The translations under genes and the position numbers were made by a program. A DNA stretch of 64,000 nucleotides from Panicum virgatum (taxonomy: Eukaryota; Streptophyta; Magnoliopsida; Poales; Poaceae): contig NC_053149.1 in assembly GCF_016808335.1 (NCBI RefSeq), positions 23,411,238 to 23,475,237 on the forward strand, in the 5' to 3' direction. The notes under the pieces were generated by a model. The model was given only the letters and a program-made list of their open reading frames with translations. It was not told the DNA's origin and searched no databases. This document shows positions 35,160-44,870 of this stretch, piece by piece; position 1 is the stretch's first letter, and each line of letters starts with the position of its first letter.

Positions 35160-36186
35160 TCAAATTTCAATTCGAACCAACCCTCCTTAAGAGACCTAGT
35201 CTTTGGCCAAGCTAAAATTAATGAATCTTTAAACCGAAAGCTTGCTGCCAACGATAAAATTTTAGAAAGCATTCATGCCAAAGTTGAAACTCTTTCTTCT
35301 GCTCATAAAAATCAACTTAGTTTCAACAAAATGATAGAAACACAACTGGCTCAGTTAGCTGCTGTTGCTCCTGTCTCTGAAGATGGGAAGATCTCGGGAC
35401 AACCTCGAATCTTCCATCGAAACTGCAAATATGGTGTCTTCCGGGTGGGGCAACCTTCCCCGGCAGACTTCTCGAACTAACCATGCAGGAGAAACCACGC
35501 ACCCAAGGATGAATGCGTGGTGCGAGCTAACAGCGAAACTTCATGGAGATCCAGGGGTGCCCATGATCAGCTGTTCCATCTTCGATCAACCCTACACACG
35601 GGCCCTCTGCGACCTTGGGTCAAGCATAAACATCATGCTCAAGGTAATCTTTGAGCAATTACAATATCCTGCTCTTTCCCAGACCTGTATGCTCGTACAG
35701 CTTGCAGACTCCATAGTTTGACATCCCGAAGGGATTTTCGAAAACATCTATGTACGAGTCTGGAATTGCTTCGTCCTAGCCGATTTTGTCGTCTTGTACA
35801 TGGATGGAGACTAAGGACTAGACCTTATCCTCAGACGACCGTTCCTGAACAGTGTGAAGGCTAGGATTGATGTCGGATCTGGAAAAGTCTAGTTCCGCAT
35901 CGGGGTCGATGAAATATTCTTTAAATTCCTCCACGGGAGGGAGCAGAGGTTCGTGATCCAGCAGGCTCACGACAGAAGTCCACTCTGGGGTGCAGCTGAA
36001 CCCCAACCAGAAGAACCTACGACCATACGATCCATAAGAAGACGCTCAAATAAGGTGTGGCGTATGGTCACAAGCTCGTCCTCGTCCAATTCTCCAGGAC
36101 AAGCCGAGCAATGGTGAACACAGCAGGAGAAAGGTCCCACTCGTCAGACTCTAAATGACGAGCCCTTGCCGAAGGTAAATCAGTAC
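35160..36186 (+). pseudogene. Element B protease region, degenerate
   Basis: After gag, a retroviral-type aspartic protease is recognisable by ALCDLGSSINIM (near 35607-35640), where the active site D-T/S-G has become D-L-G, a form also common in Athila-like elements. The following LILRRPFL (near 35823) matches the usual second conserved block. Stops occur at about 35719, 35811 and 35890. The region ends at the solo LTR G. No RT follows on the other side, so pol was lost before or apart from that insertion. Confidence 0.7.
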
Positions 36187-36191
36187 GTATC

Positions 36192-37701
36192 TGTAAGGAT
36201 CACCGGGGTGTCCGACCCTAGATGGGGAGGGGGTGAATAGGGTTGCTAATTCGCTTTCTAACCTAGGGCTCAATCTACTTGCATAAGATAAACCTAACAC
36301 GTCCTACACATGCTAGTTATGACTAAGGTTTATCTATGCTACTCTCTACTTACCCCAAAAGACTTGCAACCTATGGCCAATCCTAATCAAACTAACTAGG
36401 AAAGTAAAGGCACACAAGATAGAGTAAATGCGGAAACGTAATAAGGTAAGTAAAGAGGTAAGGGAGAGGATATGCAAACTCCCATGAAGACACCAAGACA
36501 CACGATTTTACGTGGTTCGGTTAGGACACCAAGTCCCTCCCTACGTCCACGGCCACTTGTCCAACAAGAATAAGTGTGATGCCGAGTCTCTTCACTTGAT
36601 CACCGTCTTGCGTTCGCCACCAAGGCTTCCGGCAAGAGAAGGCTAAGTGGCCCCAAGTCACCAAGACAAGGCCACCGCTACCGTCTCTCTCAAAGCGTCA
36701 CCAACGGCACCGTCTTCACTATCGGAGCTTCTCACCAAGAGGGGTCTCCTTCCCTGCACAAAGTGTCGTTGCCTCTCTACACCAAGTCGGAGGGTCACAC
36801 GACGAGTACACGGTTGCTTGCCGCAGCAAGACTTTGCTCAAGGTTGATCTCGCAAGATCAAGTCCTCCCAAGCACTAAGCTTTTCAAGCTCACACTTGCA
36901 CTAAGCTATTCTAAGCTTGAATGCGGCACTAAGCTCAATATGGTGGATGGAGTTGATGTTGATCTTCAATAGAACTTCCAGAGTCTCCAACCTCTTCAAA
37001 TGACCCGGCCTTGGGGGTATATATAGGCAGCACAAGCAAATATAACCGTTGGAGAAAAGCTGCCAGAAAAGTGCTTAACTCCGGTTAATCCGATGCACCC
37101 CAAATAGCCATCATCTGTTCAACCGGTGATACTAAACAGCCCGCCTAAAAAACAAGCCGTTATGTGTACGGGCAATCAACCGATGCTGCGTCGGTTTAAC
37201 CGATGAGTGTAGTTGTCCTGTGAACTCTGAAAAACCAACTCTCTGGACAATTACACCGACGTTCACCAAGAACCAACATCGGTTCATCCGGTGTATAGAC
37301 CTTGCCTCAGCTTCTTGGTCCATTGCACCGACGTATTCAACTTTCCTAGCGTCGGTTCAATCGGTGAGTGTGAGCAGATCTTTTACCAAGTCCATTACAC
37401 CGGTGAGTGTAAAACACTCAATCCCGGTTAATCCGGTGCTAAGCCCTAGCCCGCAGACCTTCTCTGTGATTGTACCGGTGAGTTCATTTTGCCCTACGTC
37501 GGTTCAACCGGTGATAGCAAAATACCTCTGTTTTGAACCTTTTGACTTGGTTTCTTTTGGATTTCTTCTCTTTGTCATCACTTGAACCTAAAAGCCTGAG
37601 GATATCATCTAAACAAACACATTAGTCCAAGTGTTGTGTTGTCTATATCAATCACCAAAACATTATACTGAAATATGGCATGAGAGGCCATTTTCGCTAC
37701 A
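36192..37701 (-). mobile_element. Solo LTR G (same family as element K, SIRE/Maximus-like)
   Basis: A perfect GTATC duplication (36187-36191 and 37702-37706) flanks a 1510-bp sequence. On the minus strand it starts TGTAGCGAAAATGGCC and ends GGTGATCCTTACA, the same ends as element K. A TATATATA box is at 37018-37025 (minus), and an array of CGGTTnAACCG-like motifs lies upstream of it (about 37080-37520). There is no internal domain. The + strand GC-rich section near 36600-36850 lies in the R/U5 part. Confidence 0.92.
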
Positions 37702-37706
37702 GTATC

Positions 37707-38453
37707 TCATAATCACCCTCCATCATTTTTTTTCTTGTCTAGACTTTTTCGTTTTTTCCACTGCATGTTTGAATTTTCAGAACACCCTTGCATGCTAGAA
37801 ACTTTTCTAGCACTTTTTCTTTCTTTTACAAAAATCCAAAAAAATATATATATTTCCGAGCATGAGAATCCCTTGAAAAATATTTTTGAACATCTTTCGA
37901 GACAAAGTTTGGCCGGGCACTCAAATTTTCAAAACATAGAGCCGTTAGAGGGAACTTGGGCACAGGATGTCAGCTAGGGGCCCCACAGGGGGGCCGGCCG
38001 AACCCTAGGGTCGGCCGACCCCACCTGTCAGGTCCCTGCTATCAGCTTTCTCCAACGGCTACTAGCCATTATGCCCATCGTCTAGCCGTTGTGCCCGGGC
38101 TTCTCCCTTTAAATAGAGGCCGAGGGGTGGGTGTTGAGCTATCACACTCAACTCTCACTCTCTCTCAAACTTTGCTCTTGGGTTTTCATTGGATTTTTGC
38201 TCAAGATTTGAATTCAAGAGACCTCTCTCTCTCAATTCTTTGCTGCAAGAAAGAAGGAGCAACTCACGGGTAGGAACATTCAATTCGGTTTGACTAACGT
38301 AACCCATTTCGAGTTGCACTTGTTTTTGTTCCTTCATGAAAGGCATAGGGCGGAAGGTTTCCAGCATTCAAGAAGATGACTGGTGGAAGTTAATCCCGTT
38401 CTCGGGGTGGCTCAAGCTCGTACACACCCGAACCTACGCCTACACCAAGCACG
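37707..38453 (+). other. Element B segment upstream of the ATHILA-type ORF
   Basis: An A/T-rich part (37707-37930) is followed by a GC-rich stretch with two short perfect palindromes (ACCCTAGGGT and GGTCGGCCGACC, about 37990-38020) and then a promoter-like segment. I see no convincing gene. Confidence 0.5.
38108..38115 (+). promoter_or_regulatory. Candidate internal TATA box before the ATHILA-type ORF
   Basis: TTTAAATA is followed by GAGGCCGAGGGG and, about 35-45 bases later, a run of CTCTCACTCTCTCTC typical of plant transcript starts. It lies about 340 bp before the ORF start at 38454. This could give a separate transcript for the third ORF. Confidence 0.4.
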
Positions 38454-39851
38454 ATGGACTATGAAGAAGAAGAACAACACGAAGAGATCCAAGCCGAACC
38501 GCAAGCCAGGGTCATAGAGATTGATGTGGAAGATGCACCGTACCTCGATTTGTGGGATGATCGTGAATGGCAAGGCTATGCCATCCTCAAGAACAGAAAC
38601 TTCATCCACACCTGAGCCTTTGATCCGGACCTCCTCATCAAAACAAGTATGTACGAAGACTTCTCTAATGTTTGGCATGAAATTGGATGGGATAAATTTG
38701 TTCCTGTTGAGGAGTATGGTTCTCGACTCCTCACTATCCAATTTCTTTGCACTCTTCGGGAGGTGGAAAACAGGGTTTATTTTCGACTTTTCGGGAAAGA
38801 ATATCTGCTTTCTTGGAAAACTTTTGGCGGCCACCTCAATTTCAACAAACGCTGGCCTATTTCTTTGGACCAAGCATGCCGAGGTTTTAATCGTCATGAG
38901 TTTTGGGGCCTGGATTTCGGGTCAAGTTGTCCATGGCAAGTTTGCACCTCGGTGCAGCGATATTCATAATCCAACTCTTCAGTTGATGCACAAGTGGTTG
39001 ACCATCACTCTCTTCCCAAGAGATGATGTCCGACCCGTGCGCAACGATGAGTTACTCATTCTATATGCCATGGTCAACAAGATCAAAATCTCCCTCGCAC
39101 AAGCTTTAGTTAGGCAATGGCTTTCGAATTTCAAGATGACGGGTCCTATTGAGTGCACTTCTTTGATTACCCGCATCGCTACACGTATCGGTGCCTTAGA
39201 GGGGAATTTTATTCCTTTCATTGAGGGCGACTGTGTGTATATCGATGAGGACTATTTGATCCAAGGTCACACACTCAAGAAAGGCCCGAATGATTCTTGA
39301 TTTTCTTTTACATGGGCTATACAAATGAGATTCCGCTGCCCAATGCAGAGTTCCATTTGCATAATTGCCATTTGCTAACCATCCCTCTCGTTCCACGAGA
39401 AGGGTGTCGCAGGCATAGATCTTCTGGTTTGCCTGGCAGGATGACAAGAAGCAGGACCAGAAGGGAAGCAGAGCCAACACCACTGCCTTAGCAGCCACAT
39501 CACTCACATCACCATGAGGCCGGTGGTTCATCATGGCACAGTGCCAGCACTGAGGAGTGGACACGGCAGGCACTAGGCCACCGGTCCAGTAGTTCCAGCT
39601 CCGGTGGAGCCCCGAACCTCATTAGACGGACGTCTTCGTCCCGAGGTTTCGGTACCATCACCCAGCAGCTAGAGCTGCGGGTGCAGGGCGACAACATACA
39701 AGAGACGCTGAACCAACACATCGACAGTACCCAAGCATGGCAGCGTCACACCGGCGAGAGACTCCATGACATGGAGCAGTCGCAGTTGCAGCGACAGGAG
39801 GAGTGGAGGGCGTACTGCCGCTGGACGGGTTACAACCCCAATCAGTCGTAG
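38454..39851 (+). pseudogene. ATHILA-type ORF (PF03078-like) of element B
   Basis: The ATG at 38454 opens an acidic N-terminus (MDYEEEEQHEEIQ). An in-frame TGA occurs near 38613. The conserved block follows (FNRHEFWGLDFG, 38880-38930), then a frame change between about 38945 and 38975, then LMHKWLTITLFPRDDVRPVR and ILYAMVNKIKIS, FKMTGPIECTSL. A stop at 39298-39300 and another frame change follow, then a coiled-coil-like C-terminus (QQLELRVQGDN...QLQRQEEWRAY) to the stop at 39849-39851, with a TAG at 39489-39491. The family is known from Athila elements. The role of the protein is unknown. Its place between pol and the 3' LTR is where some elements have an env-like ORF. Confidence 0.8.
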
Positions 39852-41350
39852 TAAGCCTGAAGCTAGCTTAGGGGAGGACCCCCACGTGAGGTAACTTGTA
39901 TCATTTATATTTACTGCTTTCATAACCTTGCATGAAACCCATAAAAATTTGCAAAATTAGAAAATCCATAAAAATCTGCATAACTAAAAACAAATAAAAA
40001 TTTGCAAAACTTAGAAAACACAAAAAATATTTTCTTTTAATATGTGTAGTAAGCATGGTGTAAGTTTTCCTTGTTGAGATAATGAATAGTTGCTCTGTTA
40101 ATTTCCTTCATATGCTTAGTTACAACTTTATGCTCTACCTAATTTTGGATTTGGTGGCTTAAAATGTTCATACCTGAAACTTGAAACTTGTGGGTAGCGA
40201 AAAGCATGATCCAAATCTAAGTTGTTGTGAGCTATGATATGGTTAAGTAGAGTTGCTATGATCTTCTCCTATGTGATACTTGACATCTGGAGTATTTAAT
40301 TTTTGAAAACACAAAAATATAATAAAATTCCTCGATGATATTAAAATTCCTATCCAAAGCCATATGTTATTGTTATTGCAAAACCATCCACATATGCAAC
40401 TTGCTATCTCATTGAGTTTTGTTAAATTATTGTGACCCTTAGTGAGATTCATTTCATACTCCCATGATCAAGATCACGTACACGTGTTCACCACATGCTA
40501 TGCTTCTATACTAGAAGAAAGCAAAATTCCATCCATCTACAAAATAAAACTCCATGTCCATGTATGACACCACTCTCTAAAAAATATGCCAAGGATATGG
40601 GGCTATGCAAAAAGAAAATAAAAGATGCATACCCAAAGAAGGTATGCCACATGCTTTGGCACATCAAAAAAAGGGGAGAATAAAAGATGCATACCCAAAA
40701 AGGTATGCCACATGCTTAGGCATGCCAAAAAAGAAGAAGAAGAACAGATAGCCCCTTATCCAAAAAGAAAGAAAAAGAGAGAGATGGTGCATACAAAGAA
40801 GTTCATACACCATCCACCAAAAATATCCACACACTTGCACATCTTGATCAAGGTTTATAACTTGTTTCTCCTTTGGATCCGGTCTTTGACTTAGCAAAAT
40901 ATGAGAAGCAAGTATGCCTTCAAATCCTCCATACCTACAGCTCCACAAAAATAGCCATTAGAGATAGGTTGAGGAAGAAAGGCACAATAAAAAACCTTGG
41001 TAAGGAATTATACACATTGAGCGATCCGAGAGATTATCCGAGGAACTTTATAAATTTCTTTTGAAAAAACTTTACAAAACATCCTGATTGACGGTTGAAC
41101 TAAAGAGAAAGAAATATGAGCACTCTATGGTACCGTTCTAACTCTCAACCGCCAAAGATGAGGTGAAGCTATAAGCACCACAGGAGTAAGGTAAGAGGTA
41201 AGAACATAAGGCCAACTTATTCAAAATCAAGGTAAGAAGCATTTGGTTGTGCCTAAGTATGAGTTGGAAATTCAACATTGTAGCAACTCCTAATCAACAA
41301 CGAGTGCCTTGTTTTGCTCAGGGACGAGCAAAAGGCTAGCTTAGGGGTGT
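39852..41350 (+). other. Element B 3' non-coding region with polypurine tract
   Basis: The region is A-rich and has no recognisable gene. It includes a polypurine-tract-like GCTAGCTTAGGGG just after the ORF (39862-39874), a 62-bp-spaced duplication (40624 and 40686, GATGCATACCCAAA), and the terminal tract with the same GCTAGCTTAGGGG at 41335-41347 next to the LTR. Confidence 0.75.
40624..40735 (+). repeat. 62-bp tandem duplication in element B
   Basis: Two imperfect copies of a GATGCATACCC...GGTATGCCACATGCTT unit lie in this stretch. Short hypothetical ORFs across it come from the A-rich repeat. Confidence 0.8.
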
Positions 41351-42863
41351 TGTTGACGGTCGTTAAGTGTGAAATATGACTGTCAACTATACTCATTTAA
41401 GAAGAAAAACTATACCTCTTACTCGCATATTTTTATCACTAACCTAGCTCCACAGTTGTTTTCGAGAATTTATGATTTCAGGAGCACAAGTCTGGAATAA
41501 GACGAAAACACGACGAATATGTAGACAGATCGTGTCCTGCATAACATAAGCAAAGGAGGCCCACAAACCAGAGCAAACCGACCAACCAAACCCCGGCACC
41601 GACCATCTGACATCAGGACCCACCAGGCAGCGTACCAGAGAAGGTCGGTGGAAAATGGCGCCAAGGGGGGTCGGTTGACCCCACCTGGAAGCCTCTGGGG
41701 CTGAGTTTTGGCGGGAAGCTCGATCTTATCCTCCTGAAGGCGGTTGACAATGTTTCCATGAATAACTCTGGCGGGAACCCACCTCAAGCACTATATAAAG
41801 GGCCTCCCACCACTCTCTCAACACACACCACTTGGAAGCCCCTCTCTCTCTACACTCTCTTGTGACTTGTACTCCTTAGGGTAGTGGAGCTAGGCTAGTA
41901 CTTCATCTCTTAGCGAATCCAGTCATCCTCGGGGTCGGCGAGCAATCCTCGGCCTCTGGTATGGCTTTGTATTCAGACATTCTTTATATTAATCATTCAG
42001 AGTTCGTTCTTGGTTATCTTGCTGTGTTCGTAGCTTGCTTAGCCTTGATCAGTGCTTTATCAAGTTATAGTAGTTGCATGCTTAGACCAGATGATCTGGG
42101 TAAGGATATCAGTTCGTTGTGCTTTCGGGCTTGCCTTAGCATCTTACCTGTCCATCCGAAGGGTGGGGGACCCGTGGGTGCTAGGGTAGTGACCTCATAT
42201 GCTGGCATGGTGCCCGGGTATGCGGGATCCTTCGAATATGACGGTGCTACAAGGTGTGACTGGGGTAGACCGCAGGTGGTGACAGCCCTGTCGGTCCGCC
42301 AGGAAGCTGCTTCTCGGTTAGCGTACCCACCGACGTTCGGGTATGGTGTAGGAGTTCATGCAAAGATGAAACGGGACTGATGTTCTCCAGTGCGGGTCAT
42401 TCTCTCCAATGTCCCTAATTTCCCGGCACCTGCAGCTCTAAGCAATGCAGCTAACATAACTTATCTGCTAACATGATTAGTATAACAGGAATCTTTGTCT
42501 ATGCTCCCACTAACCTTAGGATTGCTTGTTTATTCTTTATTCATGAGAGTTGGCTATTCTGTGTGTGTCACATTACCCCTGATTATCATTAATTTATCAC
42601 TTACCCCTGTATAGTCAGTGGTCTTCATCTTGCTCATACGTGTCATGGTTATGCAACTAAGTAAATACACTTTACACAACCTAGCCATCCCTTGGGAAAA
42701 TATAAATAACGATACCTTGTATACTTCCGGGTGAAATGCAACAACAGTATATCTGTGTGCTTGCGGATCCTTCTGTAAATGTTAAGACATACCACATGGC
42801 ATCTTCGAGGCGCCGTTGCTAGGAACTAACCACTCCTAGTGATGATGCTAAGAAATGCCAACA
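41351..42863 (+). repeat. Element B 3' LTR (1513 bp)
   Basis: This is the intact copy of the LTR. It starts TGTTGACGG, carries TATATAAAG at 41792-41800 and ends CCAACA at 42863. It is followed by CCGAC, the probable mutated target duplication. Confidence 0.94.
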
Positions 42864-42864
42864 C

Positions 42865-42927
42865 CGACCGGTCAGACCGGTGTCCCAGACCGGTCTGACC
42901 GCGCAGAGCAACCGGCCAGACCAATCG
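42865..42927 (+). repeat. ACCGGT-rich linker, cluster 3
   Basis: The motif of clusters 1 and 2 occurs again immediately after element B, encoding TGQTG/DRSDR-like residues. Confidence 0.8.
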
Positions 42928-42990
42928 ACCCTGAGCTTGAGCAGAAAGCCGAAGAAGTGGCTCCTACTTCGGTTACTGGCGCATCAGATG

Positions 42991-43792
42991 TGATGAGTCC
43001 GGCCCAGGTGGGGTTGGATGAAAAGCCCGACACACCGATCCGGATTCCCCGAATCCCGCAATCTTAGCACCGGCATCTGAAATTATGACGCACTGATCTG
43101 GCCTACAACACCACTAGGGCCTCTTGTTGTGCCTCGGCAATCTTAGCACTGCACTCCGGCGCACCCATTCAGGAAAAGGCCCAATCGCCCCAAAAGACTA
43201 GTCCAATAGGGGAAGGGTGGCTCTCCCTTTTAAGGTGGTTTCCTCCTCCCAAGCTAAGCAAGGTGGGATTATGAGGCTCACACGGTCGCCGCCTGACTAC
43301 AACTGGGCCACTTTTGGCCCATTTTTGTTGCGTCTTTGCCAGTGGGTAATAGTGGAGGATGTCCTCAGCATTCTCACCCCCTTAACAAGGGCCCAGCTCT
43401 GATACCAAATGATGAGTCTGGCCCAAGTGGGATTGGATGAAAAGCCTGACGCACCGATCCGGATTCCCCGAATTCCGCAATCTTAGCACCGGCATCCGAA
43501 ATTACGACGCACCGATCGGCCTACAACGCCACTAGGGCCTCTTGTTGTACCTCGGCAGTCTTAGCACCGCACTCCAGCGCACCCACTTAGGAAAAGGCCC
43601 AATCGCCCCAAAAAGACTAGTCCAATAGGGGAAGGGTGGCTCCCCCTTTTAAGATGGCTTCCTCCTCCCAAGCTAAGCAAGATGGGATTATTCAGAGGCT
43701 CACACGGTCGCCACCCGACTACAACTGGGCCACTTTTGGCCCATTTTTGTTGCGTCTTTGCCAGCGGATAATAGTGGAGGATGTCCTCATCA
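42991..43792 (-). mobile_element. Element H: minimal LTR retrotransposon (TRIM-like)
   Basis: Two direct repeats, 42991-43370 (380 bp) and 43410-43792 (383 bp), both start TGATGAG. The right copy ends CTCATCA and the left CTCAGCA. Only 39 bp lie between them. On the minus strand that spacer reads LTR end, TT, TGGTATCAGAGC (43407-43396, a perfect 12-base complement to the initiator tRNA-Met 3' end), then a purine tract GTTAAGGGGGTGAGAA (43386-43371) abutting the other LTR. The flanks AGATG (42986-42990) and AGAGG (43793-43797) differ at one base. About 27 substitutions, mostly C/T or G/A, separate the LTRs. No coding capacity. Confidence 0.9.
43396..43407 (-). promoter_or_regulatory. Primer-binding site of element H (tRNA-iMet)
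   Basis: On the minus strand this is TGGTATCAGAGC, two bases from the end of the 5' LTR (43410), the spacing usual in plant LTR elements. Confidence 0.9.
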
Positions 43793-43799
43793 AGAGGTT

Positions 43800-44542
43800 T
43801 CAGTAGCTCCTCTAACAGCAGAGGACGAGGAGTTGGTGGATTACGAGTCTTCTCCGGAATGCACAAATATGGAGGTTAATGGTGTGCGCTTTTCTGACGA
43901 CTATTGGGCGATTCCAGAGTAGGAGGCTGCGCATCTGGACTTTGGGCCCTGCGAAGCTATATTTCAAAAACCCAAGGATTCAAATAATCACTTGAAGGCT
44001 CTCTACGTGAGGGGGCACATCAACGGGAAGTCAGTTTCTCGTATGCTCGTGGACATTGGGGCAATTGTGAACTTGATGCCCTATTCAATCTACAAGAAGC
44101 TTGGCAGATGGACGAAGAACCCATCAAGACAAACATGACGGTAAGCGGCGTTGGAGGAGGTGATACCATTGGTGCCAAGGGGGTTGCTTCGATGGAGTTG
44201 ACCATTGGGAGCAAGACAGTTGCTACGGCATTCTTCATCTCCGAGGTGCAAGGTAACTTCAACCTTATACTTCGAGGTGATTGGATTCATGCCAATCAAT
44301 GTGTACCATCTTCCTTGCACCAGTTTCTTATTCAGTGGATCGGCGATGAAGTTGAGGTTGTGCATGGTGATGCTTCTTCCTTCAATGGTACTGCCGATTC
44401 TGAGTTTGTTGGTGCACATGACAATATCAAGTGTTTATCGGGCCTGGACCTGACCGATTATGACTTGATCAGTTGCACCAAGGAGGGTTTTGTCTCTATA
44501 GTCCTAAAGCCGATGGAGAATCGGCTACACTTACTTCTATGA
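43800..44542 (+). pseudogene. Element A protease region
   Basis: This is a retroviral-type aspartic protease that would cut the gag-pol polyprotein. The frame from 43796 shows the active-site block MLVDIGAIVNLMPYS (near 44041-44085), with D-I-G in place of D-T-G. A stop falls near 43918, and another frame (44108-44542) continues with MTVSGVGG, FFISEVQGNFNLIL and DWIHANQCVPSSLHQ. The usual order of two short glycine- and leucine-rich blocks is kept. The changed active-site residue, the stop and the frame change mean it is inactive. Confidence 0.75.
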
Positions 44543-44562
44543 TGCAAGAGAGCAACGACACA

Positions 44563-44652
44563 GAGCCGACCAGTCAGACTGCTTCCTCTGACCGGTCAGA
44601 CCGGCCGAAGCCGACCAGTCAGACCGGTGCATCAGACCGGTTAGACCGGTCC
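44563..44652 (+). repeat. ACCGGT-rich linker, cluster 4
   Basis: Six or so degenerate units lie between protease and RT, encoding TSQTASSDRSDRPKPTSQTG-like residues. Confidence 0.85.
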
Positions 44653-44870
44653 AACGCAGATTGGCTGCAACATCGCATTGAGCACTCTCGGGACAAGGCG
44701 AACGATACGTGCGAAGCTATTGAAGACTTGGATGACTTAGACAAGTTAGGCCAAGGTTTTATGTTGGCTGATCCTTTATAAAAGGTAGATATTGGAGATG
44801 GTTCTATTCCTAGGCCGACATTTGTAAATGCAAACTTATCGGATATTGTAAAGCCGATTTAATAAAGTTA
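44653..44870 (+). other. Linker before RT with a frame change
   Basis: One frame ends with FVNANLSDIVKPI near 44858. The RT frame is already open (LIKLLKECVDCF). The reading frame therefore shifts near 44850. The acidic linker DLDDLDKL lies at about 44725-44750. Confidence 0.6.

Larger units (their letters stand above)
2407..42863 (+). mobile_element. Element B: Athila-like Ty3/gypsy element, split by two insertions in its 5' LTR
   Basis: Both ends are LTRs that start TGTTGA and end CCAACA. The 3' LTR is 41351-42863 (1513 bp). The 5' LTR is the sum of 2407-3409, 22101-22310 and 33625-33922 (1511 bp). By eye the two LTRs differ at roughly 4 percent of positions. The interior (33923-41350) has a tRNA-Asp-type primer site, an Athila-like gag, a protease remnant and an ATHILA-type ORF. 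No reverse transcriptase or integrase was seen, so it looks non-autonomous or deleted. The primer site, gag type and third ORF support the Athila assignment. Confidence 0.85.

Noticed and set aside
43396..43407. tRNA-Met gene
   Set aside because: Only the 12-base complement of a tRNA 3' end is present, next to an LTR. It is a primer site, not a gene.
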